From CAWARU01 sp963805795 (GTDB lineage Bacteria; Pseudomonadota; Gammaproteobacteria; UBA6186; Azoamicaceae), in the NCBI GenBank assembly GCA_963805795.1, contig CAWDVG010000005.1, positions 1-64,000 on the forward strand: DNA of 64,000 nt, given 5' to 3'. The position numbers and the translations under genes are program-made. Shown in pieces: positions 56,910-64,000 of this stretch. The notes under the pieces are model-generated. The model ran no database searches and was not told the DNA's origin. It saw nothing but the letters and a program-made list of their open reading frames with translations. Numbering within the stretch: the first letter of the stretch is position 1; every line of letters starts with the position of its first letter.

Positions 56910-57610
56910 TTATAAAAAAATCGAGATGCCGTCTTTAATACAATCTTGTATAATTTTGATTTGATCAGGGTAACTTGCACCTTGAAAAAATAACCCTTTG
57001 GTACCCAATACATATGAGGTCGCGCCGCATTTATACAATCTTGGAATATTATTTTCATCTAGAGCACCATCTACTTCAATTGTTAAATGTCTAAATTCAA
57101 AGTCATTGACCCTTTTTTTCAGATTTCTTACTTTTTCGTAGGAGGCTTCTATAAACGGTTGACCAGAAAAACCTGTGATAACAGACATAATTAAAATTTT
57201 ATCCGTTATACTCATCAAATCTTCGGTTAAATTGTCAACAGGAGTATCATGATTGAGCGCTATCCCAACTTTAATATTAGATTTTTTTGTTTCAAGAAGT
57301 AAATTACTAATATCATCAGAAGATTCAAGATGGTAAGTAATACAATCTGGTCTTAAAGCTAATCAATTTATCAAAAAAATTCACTAGGAGCTTCCACCAT
57401 TAAATGGATATCAATAGGCATAGAGGTAATTTTTTTAATGGCTTCTATTTCATAAAAATTCATGGCAAAATTTTTAACAAATCTACCATCCATAATATCT
57501 ATATGTAAGGAATCACAATTGGCCTTTTCTAGCGAATAAATTTCATCCTGCAATTTAAGAATATTGCAGCACATTAACGATGCGCCAATGGTTAATGGTA
57601 AATTTATCAT
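56910..57610 (-). pseudogene. Ribulose-phosphate/allulose-6-phosphate 3-epimerase (Rpe/AlsE-like), frameshifted
   Basis: The first frame (57610-57371) has IGASLMCCNILKLQDEIY, LHIDIMDGRFVKNFAMN and IDIHLMVEAPSEFF, the TIM-barrel strands of the family. The last frame (57218 back to 56910) has LIMSVITGFSGQPFI, TIEVDGALDENN and GATSYVLGTKGLFF. Between them, LRPDCITYHLESSDDI and KVGIALNHDTPVDNL are readable in the last frame. Two one-base shifts near 57385 (a run of seven As) and 57360 explain the break. ASLMCxxxLKxxxEI and GQPFI are closer to AlsE than to Rpe. The gene overlaps the rpiB stop by four bases, so the two form an operon. Confidence 0.78.
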
Positions 57611-58056
57611 GCTGAGAATTCGCCATTTTCAATTGAGGATATCATTTCTAATCTTTGATCATGGCGGCCCCCTTCATATTCGCTTTCAAGCCATGTTTGT
57701 ATAATTAACCTTATGAGTTCACCGTTAACAACTTTGGAACCGATTGCGAGTATATTGGTGTTATTATGTTCACGTGACATTTTTGCGGTATAACAATCTA
57801 TACAATTTACTGCTCTGATCCCAGGAACTTTATTAGCTGCAATAGCCATGCCGACGCCGGTACCACAAAATAATATCCCTTTCTTAAAATTATTTTTGGC
57901 AAGCTCTTTTGCAACCTGATAGGCATAGAGCGGATAATGAACCCTCTCTTCAGAAAAACAGCCATAATCTTCGCATTCATAACCAAGAATGTTGATGAAA
58001 TCTTTCATTTCTTGTTTTAAATGAAACCCAATATGATCGCTTGCGATAATAATCAT
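57607..58056 (-). CDS. rpiB: Ribose-5-phosphate isomerase B (RpiB/LacAB family)
   Basis: This 149-residue enzyme interconverts ribose-5-phosphate and ribulose-5-phosphate (or allose-6-phosphate and allulose-6-phosphate). The family marks are IIIASDHIGFHLKQEM, YGCFSEERVHYPLYA, LFCGTGVGMAIAANKVPGIR with the conserved Cys in the CGTG loop, and SREHNNTNILAIGSKVV. It is the first gene of a two-gene unit with the AlsE/Rpe-like epimerase. Together they would feed an aldohexose or pentose phosphate into central metabolism. No kinase or transporter is adjacent. Confidence 0.93.
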   Translation of the reverse strand: MIIIASDHIGFHLKQEMKDFINILGYECEDYGCFSEERVHYPLYAYQVAKELAKNNFKKGILFCGTGVGMAIAANKVPGIRAVNCIDCYTAKMSREHNNTNILAIGSKVVNGELIRLIIQTWLESEYEGGRHDQRLEMISSIENGEFSA

Positions 58057-58380
58057 TGCTACCGTCCTTGTCTGCTAACAGTTTTATCTGCCTTAGCCAT
58101 TGGCAGACTGCAAAACCCTGAAAATCGGAAAAAAACTCAACCAAAAAGTCAGCTTATATACTCAGCCTAAGTTGGTAGAACCTAGTCTCTGAAAATACAC
58201 ATTATTCCATAGAGCCTCGTCGATTTAAATAATTGCGGGTAATGAAACTTAGTAGTAAGATTGGGAACTAGGGTAATATTTGCTTTGCCTTTAAAGTCAG
58301 TTATTTCACGACAGCGCTTTGAGGACCATATGATTTTATTGGTGGTAAATTAAATTAGGTACTGAAAATTAGGAGGACAT
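58057..58380. other. Divergent promoter region
   Basis: No gene is seen. It must contain promoters for rpiB (leftward) and the repeat protein (rightward). A strong ribosome binding site, TTAGGAGGACAT, ends it just before ATG 58381. I cannot assign -35 and -10 elements confidently. Confidence 0.4.
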
Positions 58381-59328
58381 ATGGCTCAGGCTCAATCTGA
58401 ACTGGTTAAAACTATTGGTGAAACATCTAAAGCTAAAGAAGACAAAGCTAATAAGGCAGGCGCTAATTCACCTAAACCTTATAAGGTTGCACCAAAGGGA
58501 TTTCAAGAATGGCCTTTGACTGATATGGGGATTGTTTACAATAAAGCTTTGCAAGTTATGTTTGAGGTAATAGACGAGGCCAATCTTTGGGACATGGTTA
58601 AAAAAGAACCTGGTGAAGGTGGTTTCTGGTTTAATGATTATAGCGTAATTACGAATCATCCCAGAGTTGCAGCTTGCGGTCATTCTGGAGCTACACAAGC
58701 GTATGCCCTTCGCATAATGCAAAATATTGCCAAAAATGGCTGGGAAAATTATAAAACTTCATTTGGAACTGAGGATGTAAATCCCGTAAGTAGTGTTTCT
58801 GGCAACATAGCTGCGGGAGGGCATATAGCCCAGACTCAATCTGAACCTGCTAGAACAGCAAATGAAGTATCTCAAGCTAAACAGGAGAAAGATAATAAGG
58901 AAAAAAGCGCAGTTCTTCAACAGTTTGAAAAATTCAAAAAAGCAAATGCTAGTTTACTTAAACCCTATAAGGTCGGACCAAAAAGTATTGCTGACTGGCC
59001 TGCAATAACTATGTACACTAAAGATTTCAGAAAAGAATTGCAGGTAATGTTTGAGGTGATAGACGAAGCCAATCTGTGGAATATGGTAAAAGGGGACCCT
59101 GGCCCAAGAGGTTTTATATTGGATGGTGATTATAGTGTCATAACAGATCATCCAAAAGTTTTTGCTTGCGGTCATTCTGGGGCTACACAAGCGTATGCCC
59201 TTCGAATTATGCAACAAATTGCTCAGAATGGTTGGGAAAATTTTAAGACTTCGTTTGCAACGAAACATTTAGATCCCATAAGTGATGCTTTTGATGACAC
59301 AAACAGTTTAGAAAATAAACCCAACTAA
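58381..59328 (+). CDS. Protein with a duplicated ~100-residue domain of unknown function
   Basis: This 315-residue protein contains two copies of one domain, at about residues 32-130 and 195-293. Each starts KPYKVxPK, has LQVMFEVIDEANLW, then G-F-x-x-x-x-YSVIT-H-P-x-V-x-ACGHSGATQ and AYALRIMQ-IA-NGWEN-KTSF. The two linkers are Lys/Ala/Gln-rich and start alike (AQ-QSE). DNA identity between copies is highest around GGTCATTCTGG, with only a few differences in about 50 bases, implying recent duplication or gene conversion. There is no signal peptide. I do not recognise the domain. The invariant CGHSG could be a catalytic or metal site. Neighbouring genes look effector-like. Confidence 0.75.
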   Translation: MAQAQSELVKTIGETSKAKEDKANKAGANSPKPYKVAPKGFQEWPLTDMGIVYNKALQVMFEVIDEANLWDMVKKEPGEGGFWFNDYSVITNHPRVAACGHSGATQAYALRIMQNIAKNGWENYKTSFGTEDVNPVSSVSGNIAAGGHIAQTQSEPARTANEVSQAKQEKDNKEKSAVLQQFEKFKKANASLLKPYKVGPKSIADWPAITMYTKDFRKELQVMFEVIDEANLWNMVKGDPGPRGFILDGDYSVITDHPKVFACGHSGATQAYALRIMQQIAQNGWENFKTSFATKHLDPISDAFDDTNSLENKPN

Positions 59329-59443
59329 ATCTGTTTAATGACCACATCCTTTGAAAGCATTGGTTAAAATCGGTCATCATTTAAATGTTTCAATTTATGT
59401 ATCATCTGAAATTGTTTTCAAAGTTCTTTTAAGGATTTGAAAG

Positions 59444-59956
59444 ATGTCTGTACCCGTTTTAAGAGGTGAAGAATTATACGTCCCATTTGTGGGGGCTATT
59501 ATTGAAAGAATGCATTTGGGCAAAAAACAAATCTTATTACAAATTAGAGCCAAGTCTTCCGATAAAAAATATAGTGAATGTTATGAAATCCCTGGGGGAA
59601 AATTAAGAGCCTTCGAAGATGTGTACACTTGTTTAAGAAGGGAAGTCCAAGAAGAATGTGGCCTAGAAATTACTTATGTTGCAAATGAGAGTCAAAGAAT
59701 AGATTATAAGAATAACAATGATACCTCAACTTTGATATCACCGTTTTGTGTAACTCAAATGATTGAGGGTCCTTTTATTGGAATGATATTTCTTTGCCAA
59801 GCACAAGGTGAACCCGTTTTATTAACAAACGAATCTAAGAATGCTAGATGGGTGGATATAGAAGAGGTGAAGGATCTTATTAGTAACTCACCTGAACGAT
59901 TCTATACTGCATTTTTAGCGCCAATTAAAAAATATTTGATGAGTAACTCAGAATGA
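59444..59956 (+). CDS. NUDIX hydrolase (second)
   Basis: This 170-residue protein has a Nudix box as GGKLRAFEDVYTCLRREVQE then ECGLEI, matching Gx5Ex7REUxEExGU. The surrounding ILLQIRAKSSDKKYSECYEI and ESKNARWVDIEEVKDLI are usual for the fold. AAGGATTTGAAAG precedes the ATG. The substrate is unknown. It stands between two unknown proteins on the same strand, with short gaps of about 80-115 bases, so a common transcript is possible but not evident. Confidence 0.87.
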   Translation: MSVPVLRGEELYVPFVGAIIERMHLGKKQILLQIRAKSSDKKYSECYEIPGGKLRAFEDVYTCLRREVQEECGLEITYVANESQRIDYKNNNDTSTLISPFCVTQMIEGPFIGMIFLCQAQGEPVLLTNESKNARWVDIEEVKDLISNSPERFYTAFLAPIKKYLMSNSE

Positions 59957-60038
59957 ATGTTAACCTGCATTTAAATCGGTTTTTTCCATCTAAACTGGGT
60001 AAAAATTTAATCGTCATCCACTAAAAAGGTAGTAAAGA

Positions 60039-61073
60039 ATGGCTGCAAAATCTGATGTGACTGAATTAAAAATTCAATTCGATAGCCTTGAGAAAAGAAA
60101 GAGCACGCATGATAGTATGGGAGCAAACCCAAATTATTTGCCTGGATATATTTCCGCAACAAATCCAAAATCGTCTGGAGCAACGTCAGTAAAAAATCAG
60201 TGGGCAAACACAAATTCCGGATCTTCAGGCCTAATCTCTTGCGAAACAAAACCCGTTGCTATTCCATTTGATTCAGACCTAAATCCATTGGCCATATATT
60301 CCCCTGCGGAAAGGAAAAAAATTCGGTATGTCTTTAACCAGTTATTATCTGGTCCGCACTATAAAACCCCAGGCTTTCTTCCACTAGCACCTCAAAAAAT
60401 AGAAATTAATCCTAAGGAATTAACCGAGGATGCAATTTTACTTTCTCAAAAAAAGAATGGGCAATTAGGAGATTTTTTTGAAATTCGTTTTTCTAACAAC
60501 AATAAGCTATATTCAGGCAGGTTATTTTACTTAAATGAAGGATTCGTGGCAGAATTTCCGCTTGGTTCCGGAAAATTATTGCCACCGCAACCTTCGCTAG
60601 AAGCCCTATTCAAATCTTTGAAGTCACGTTTGTCAAATGACGTGCTTATAAATTCCCCTGGGGAACTCATTGCTTATGAAAAATTCGATAAGCTTATAAC
60701 AACCGATCCACATTTTGTAGGATTATATGAGATTGAAATGCATCCCAATCTAGACAGCACAATACCTTCACTATTTAATGAACAATCGCACAATAAATAT
60801 CTCATACTAACTCGATGGAACTATGATTTGAGGTTATTCCACCACTCTCTGTGTATTAAACATGAGGGGAAAGTGCATCATTTTGATTTGTTTTATTCTG
60901 ACAAGGGTTTTCAGGTAGCACAACTCGGCCTTCATTACTTAACAGCAGCAGAATCTACAATTGCAAATTTAGTAAAAAGCTTAGAAATTAGACTCAAAGG
61001 TGCTTTTAAACCCAATTTGGACGGTAGTAATCTTATGAAGCCTACCACCACTTCTACTTGTGCTATTATGTGA
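60039..61073 (+). CDS. Candidate effector with two SH2-like segments and a C-terminal CaaX box
   Basis: This 344-residue protein has a polar N-terminus (1-80) followed by two similar segments. Segment 1 (about 128-200) reads GDFFEIRFSNNNKLYSGRLF ... SLEALFKSLKSRL. Segment 2 (about 245-325) reads NKYLILTRWNYDLRLFHHSL, CIKHEGKVHHFDLFYSDKGF ... STIANLVKSLEIRL. The pattern F-L-I-R-x-S ... hydrophobic strand ... GF ... S-x-x-x-L-V-x-x-L is that of SH2 domains, which Legionella is known to have acquired, but similarity is remote. The last four residues are Cys-Ala-Ile-Met, a textbook farnesylation CaaX box, after a Thr/Ser linker. No signal peptide is seen. If delivered to a eukaryotic cell it could become membrane-anchored. 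The start is ATG after AAAAAGGTAGTAAAG. Confidence 0.65.
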   Translation: MAAKSDVTELKIQFDSLEKRKSTHDSMGANPNYLPGYISATNPKSSGATSVKNQWANTNSGSSGLISCETKPVAIPFDSDLNPLAIYSPAERKKIRYVFNQLLSGPHYKTPGFLPLAPQKIEINPKELTEDAILLSQKKNGQLGDFFEIRFSNNNKLYSGRLFYLNEGFVAEFPLGSGKLLPPQPSLEALFKSLKSRLSNDVLINSPGELIAYEKFDKLITTDPHFVGLYEIEMHPNLDSTIPSLFNEQSHNKYLILTRWNYDLRLFHHSLCIKHEGKVHHFDLFYSDKGFQVAQLGLHYLTAAESTIANLVKSLEIRLKGAFKPNLDGSNLMKPTTTSTCAIM

Positions 61074-61114
61074 TGAAATTCTAAGCAACCAATATTAATA
61101 AGAGGTGGTTATTC

Positions 61115-62155
61115 ATGAAAGAGACCCATAAAAAATCTATAAGTAATATAGAAAAAGAGCATTTAAATATGATTCTTAAGTATGAAGTGGCAAGAAGTAT
61201 ATGTGAACAAGTAAAAGTCATCCTATTGTTAGATAAAGGAAAAAATTATGAAGATATTTCAGAATTTTTATTTATAGATATTAACAAAGTGTATGAGTAT
61301 GCGGAATCTTATAAAATACAAGGCATTAAAGGAATTTTAAATCTCAAATATAAAGTGTTGCCTCAGGATGTCAGCATATTATACTCAGACATAAGTATTG
61401 AACAGTTGGAAGCTAAAGCGCTAGAGAAAAATTTTCCAGAAATAAAGGATCATATTGATTATCTTGATAGCATTTATAATCTCTGCTTTAAAACTCAACA
61501 GATGTTACATGATAAAAAGATTAAAGAGATTTCTGATTTGTTGCGCGCTCAAATGATGATATTAATGAGGATAACAGATTTTCTAAGAAGTATGTTTCAT
61601 TTAATAATAAAAGGGTATCCGGAGCAAGCAGGCACGCTGGCTGCTTCAATATTTGAGTTGGCACATACTGCGCTTTCTTTTTCTAAATATCCAAATGCTG
61701 TGACTGAGTGGTTAAAGTCTGATTCTATACATGATGAAATGCCGAAGCTCCTTAAGATTGCATTAGAAGGAAAAAATTTTGTACAATACTATCCACAATT
61801 AATTAAGAAAAATTATGAAAATGCAGGACATCTTGAACACTATAAGAAAGAATATAGAATTTATAAACAATTGTGTTGGATGAAGCATTCTCTACCTAAA
61901 ATGCAAGACATTATAATAAGAGCGGGTAATGCTGAATTTCAGGTTGGTCCTTATACCAACGAGCGTTCTATAAATCACGCATGGTTTAGTATTGAACATG
62001 GTGGAAGGTTAGCAGAATTTGTTATTGACTGTGTTTTAAAATCTGGTGAAGGAGATGATTCTTTACTAAACGAACTACAAGAAACAGGAAAAATTAGAGA
62101 AAATCTTAACAAAAAGGCTCTAGAGAGGTTTGGGTCTGACGATCCATTTGAATGA
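61115..62155 (+). CDS. Helix-turn-helix protein with DUF5677-like C-terminal domain
   Basis: Residues about 25-80 of this 346-residue protein (EQVKVILLLDKGKNYEDISE, VYEYAESYKIQGIKGIL) resemble the N-terminal HTH of IS630-type transposases, but no DDE core follows. Instead, residues about 130-330 form an all-helical region (LLRAQMMILMRITDFLRSMF, GTLAASIFELAHTALSF, INHAWFSIEHGGRLAEFVID) reminiscent of DUF5677 and similar HEPN-like helical domains. The function is unknown. AAGAGGTGGTTATTC before the ATG is a strong ribosome binding site. It could be a DNA-binding regulator that borrowed a transposase HTH. Confidence 0.6.
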   Translation: MKETHKKSISNIEKEHLNMILKYEVARSICEQVKVILLLDKGKNYEDISEFLFIDINKVYEYAESYKIQGIKGILNLKYKVLPQDVSILYSDISIEQLEAKALEKNFPEIKDHIDYLDSIYNLCFKTQQMLHDKKIKEISDLLRAQMMILMRITDFLRSMFHLIIKGYPEQAGTLAASIFELAHTALSFSKYPNAVTEWLKSDSIHDEMPKLLKIALEGKNFVQYYPQLIKKNYENAGHLEHYKKEYRIYKQLCWMKHSLPKMQDIIIRAGNAEFQVGPYTNERSINHAWFSIEHGGRLAEFVIDCVLKSGEGDDSLLNELQETGKIRENLNKKALERFGSDDPFE

Positions 62156-62453
62156 ATTTCTGATGAAAGATTGTCAAACACTGGCATTAGATAAATTAAT
62201 TAAATTTTATGCAAACCACAAAGCCAAATAAAATATCAAAAATTAGAAATTTTATTAATCTTTTATCTTTTTCATAAAATTATTACTGCTGGGGAATCAA
62301 ACATTTTTATTAACTAGATAAAGATCAAAAAGTTCAATAAATCATTTTTGGAGATAGGGCAAAACTAACAGCCAACTTTTCAGATAATACACAGGTCTAT
62401 GTTACTTGGCATATCATTATGGCATAATATATTATCGATATTCTAGGGGCTAT

Positions 62454-62813
62454 ATGATGAAGGAAATTTTAGGACCATCTGGGTACTATACTTTGGTAGT
62501 GACTGTGCCAGAGAGCCATGCTGATATAGTGAGGCAAGCTATGGGAGAGGCTGGCGCAGGGGAGAGCGAGCATTATGCTTTTGCTAGCTTCTCGGTAAAA
62601 GGGGTTAGTCGTTTTTTACCAAAAGCTTCAGCCACACCATTTCTTGGGAAAGCTGGGGTGCTAGAAACCTTAATTGAGGAAAGAATTGAAACCATTTGTA
62701 AGCAGGATAAGATCGAAGAAGTTGTAATAGCAATTAAAGCAGTTCATCCTTATGAAGAAACCGTGATTGATATTTTTCCCGTATACCAAATTGGATATAA
62801 GCGAAAATCTTGA
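62454..62813 (+). CDS. Nif3/YqfO-family small protein (free-standing inserted domain)
   Basis: This protein of about 119 residues matches the CutA-like domain found inside some Nif3/DUF34 proteins and free in many gammaproteobacteria. VTVPESHADIVRQAMGEAGA is followed by GVSRFLPKASATPFLGKAG, ETLIEERIETICK and AVHPYEETVIDIFPV. The start is placed at ATG 62454 (or 62457) because CTAGGGGCTAT precedes it; the open frame from 62406 lacks support. The function of the free domain is not established. It was probably part of the ancestral chromosome. Confidence 0.85.
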   Translation: MMKEILGPSGYYTLVVTVPESHADIVRQAMGEAGAGESEHYAFASFSVKGVSRFLPKASATPFLGKAGVLETLIEERIETICKQDKIEEVVIAIKAVHPYEETVIDIFPVYQIGYKRKS

Positions 62814-62863
62814 AGAGAAGAGGTTAATATGATAGCTTGAAACATATTTAGAGGAGGCTTAGA

Positions 62864-64000
62864 ATGGAAACTGCAGCAGCCGTCAAGGAAGAGGTCGACA
62901 AAAAGCAAGGGCTTGATTATTTTAAGCTGGCTTCTTCAGGCGACCTTGAAAAAATAAAAAAAATGGGTGCTGTTTCGGATGAAAATTTAAAAATAATTAT
63001 TACTGCTGCCATCATAAATGGACATGTTAATATATTGGAATGGGTTTATCAGTCTTGCGATGCGGTTAAAGCTAAAAAATATTTGCAAGAGTGTTTAGAT
63101 GAATTCGCTAAAAATCAATATTGTTGCTCCCCACAATTGCTCAATTATTATAAAGAATGTTTCCCTCATAGATTTGCTGTGTTTAACGCTCGCGATGCAT
63201 TGGAATCTAAAAAATCAAAATATATTCATGCAACACTAAAACCAACCATTGTTCAATTTTATTTCAAAAATAATTTGTTTCTTACGGGTGAATTTAAAAG
63301 TAAAACACATTGTTTGATGTATTTTGCGGGTGAAGTATCAAGTGATTCTTATGAAAATTTTAGATTCATGATAGAAGAAACAGGCGCAAACATTATTTTA
63401 TTTGATGACAATCAGAAATTTATTGACTCAGCTTTGTTTGCGGTATGTAAGTTAAATCATGCACCTTATGGTATGCTGTTCAAGCTAAAGATTGATAAAA
63501 TGCTATTATCATTAGAACATGGAGCGTACTTGGATCGTCCAAAAAATTCTTTATTTGGCGTAGATTATGAAAAATTAAGTAAAAAAATCGAAGATGAATT
63601 AACAGAACTACGTTATACAGTAAATCATAAAACCGAAACAATTGAAGCGTATAAAAGCGGGTTAGATAATGGTTATGGTTTTAAAGAATTTTTAGGAATA
63701 ATCACAAAAGAGGAAAAAGATTTTTATAGTAAAGCGACAGCGTCCGTAAATGAAGGGTTTAAAATTTATCATATGCACCAAGATCAAAATTTAACAATCT
63801 TGAAAATCATCAAATCTGCTGAAAGACTCATAGATATTGCTAAGCTTGCACCCAGCACGTTACAAGAAAAAGAGCTAGAAGAGGCATCTCAACTAATCAA
63901 GATCCTTAGGAAAGGTGTTAATGGTAGATTTAATAGTGATAACCAAACTGCACTGCAATATGCGTTAAGACGAGGTCATTGCAGTTTAATTGAGCTTCTA
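62864..64000 (+). CDS. Ankyrin-repeat protein, 3' end outside window
   Basis: An open frame of 379 codons runs to the last base without a stop. AGAGGAGGCTTAG precedes the ATG. The N-terminus (DYFKLASSGDLEKIKKMGAV, IIITAAIINGHVNILEWVY) is an ankyrin-type opening, and at the window end NQTALQYALRRGHCSLIELL is a clear ankyrin repeat. The centre (about 90-300) is unlike known domains to my eye. It has no signal peptide. Like the proteins at 3905 and 32945 it is an effector candidate of an intracellular bacterium, but that is inferred from domain type only. Confidence 0.75.
   Translation, partial: METAAAVKEEVDKKQGLDYFKLASSGDLEKIKKMGAVSDENLKIIITAAIINGHVNILEWVYQSCDAVKAKKYLQECLDEFAKNQYCCSPQLLNYYKECFPHRFAVFNARDALESKKSKYIHATLKPTIVQFYFKNNLFLTGEFKSKTHCLMYFAGEVSSDSYENFRFMIEETGANIILFDDNQKFIDSALFAVCKLNHAPYGMLFKLKIDKMLLSLEHGAYLDRPKNSLFGVDYEKLSKKIEDELTELRYTVNHKTETIEAYKSGLDNGYGFKEFLGIITKEEKDFYSKATASVNEGFKIYHMHQDQNLTILKIIKSAERLIDIAKLAPSTLQEKELEEASQLIKILRKGVNGRFNSDNQTALQYALRRGHCSLIELL

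Overview
The window is AT-rich DNA from a gammaproteobacterium, most likely a host-associated member of the Legionellales (Legionella/Coxiella/Aquicella/Rickettsiella-like). This rests on two things. The core genes follow the gammaproteobacterial order tsaD / rpsU-yqeY-dnaG-rpoD / tRNA-Ile2. There is also a high density of eukaryote-like proteins: ankyrin, LRR, TPR, Sel1, possible SH2-like domains, and two C-terminal CaaX boxes. The genus cannot be fixed from the sequence alone.

Region 1 (1-11454) is part of a hybrid polyketide/non-ribosomal peptide cluster. It holds the acyl-carrier end of an upstream PKS, two paralogous SAM methyltransferases, a frameshifted O-methyltransferase, a 2-oxoglutarate/Fe(II) (IPNS-like) oxygenase and a 1739-residue TubC-C-A-PCP-KS megasynthase with no acyltransferase of its own. 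An LRR/ankyrin protein ending in a CaaX box lies inside the cluster.

Region 2 (11491-22883) is housekeeping: oligopeptidase A, a MidA-type methyltransferase, plsY, a periplasmic solute-binding protein, tsaD, rpsU, yqeY, dnaG, rpoD and tRNA-Ile2(CAT). rpoD carries a one-base frameshift in a G run. Because rpoD is essential, this is most simply an assembly error. It warns that the other one-base frameshifts in the window (O-methyltransferase, DUF6602-like gene, NERD-like gene, epimerase, IS481 transposase) may be errors too.

Region 3 (22836 to at least 56900) is a tandem array of integrated islands. The last 45-48 bases of the tRNA-Ile2 gene recur at 28638, 38918 and 45950. Each copy, and the tRNA itself, is followed by the 3' end of a related tyrosine integrase on the minus strand. 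Island A (to 28685) has an integrase stub cut by an IS, NUDIX and GNAT genes and a complete AbiE toxin-antitoxin pair with an inverted-repeat operator. Island B (to 38962) has an IS481 relic, a 5'-truncated integrase, a SecB-like chaperone in an operon with a 278-residue protein and a 1215-residue ankyrin protein, and an AbiEii/DUF6602-like pair. Island C (to 45997) has an in-frame TPR-integrase chimera, a 1465-residue LRR-TM-Sel1 protein and an IS30 element. Island D has a frameshifted integrase, two group II introns, each placed within the first codons of a small gene (one sense, one antisense), ardA, an AlbA_2/Schlafen-type protein and a broken NERD-like nuclease gene. Its far end is not visible.

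Region 4 (56910-64000) contains an AlsE/Rpe-like epimerase with rpiB, a protein with a duplicated ~100-residue domain, a NUDIX hydrolase, a possible double-SH2-like protein ending in a CaaX box, an HTH protein, a Nif3-family small protein and the start of another ankyrin protein that runs off the window. Several of these look like secreted effectors, but no secretion system is visible here.
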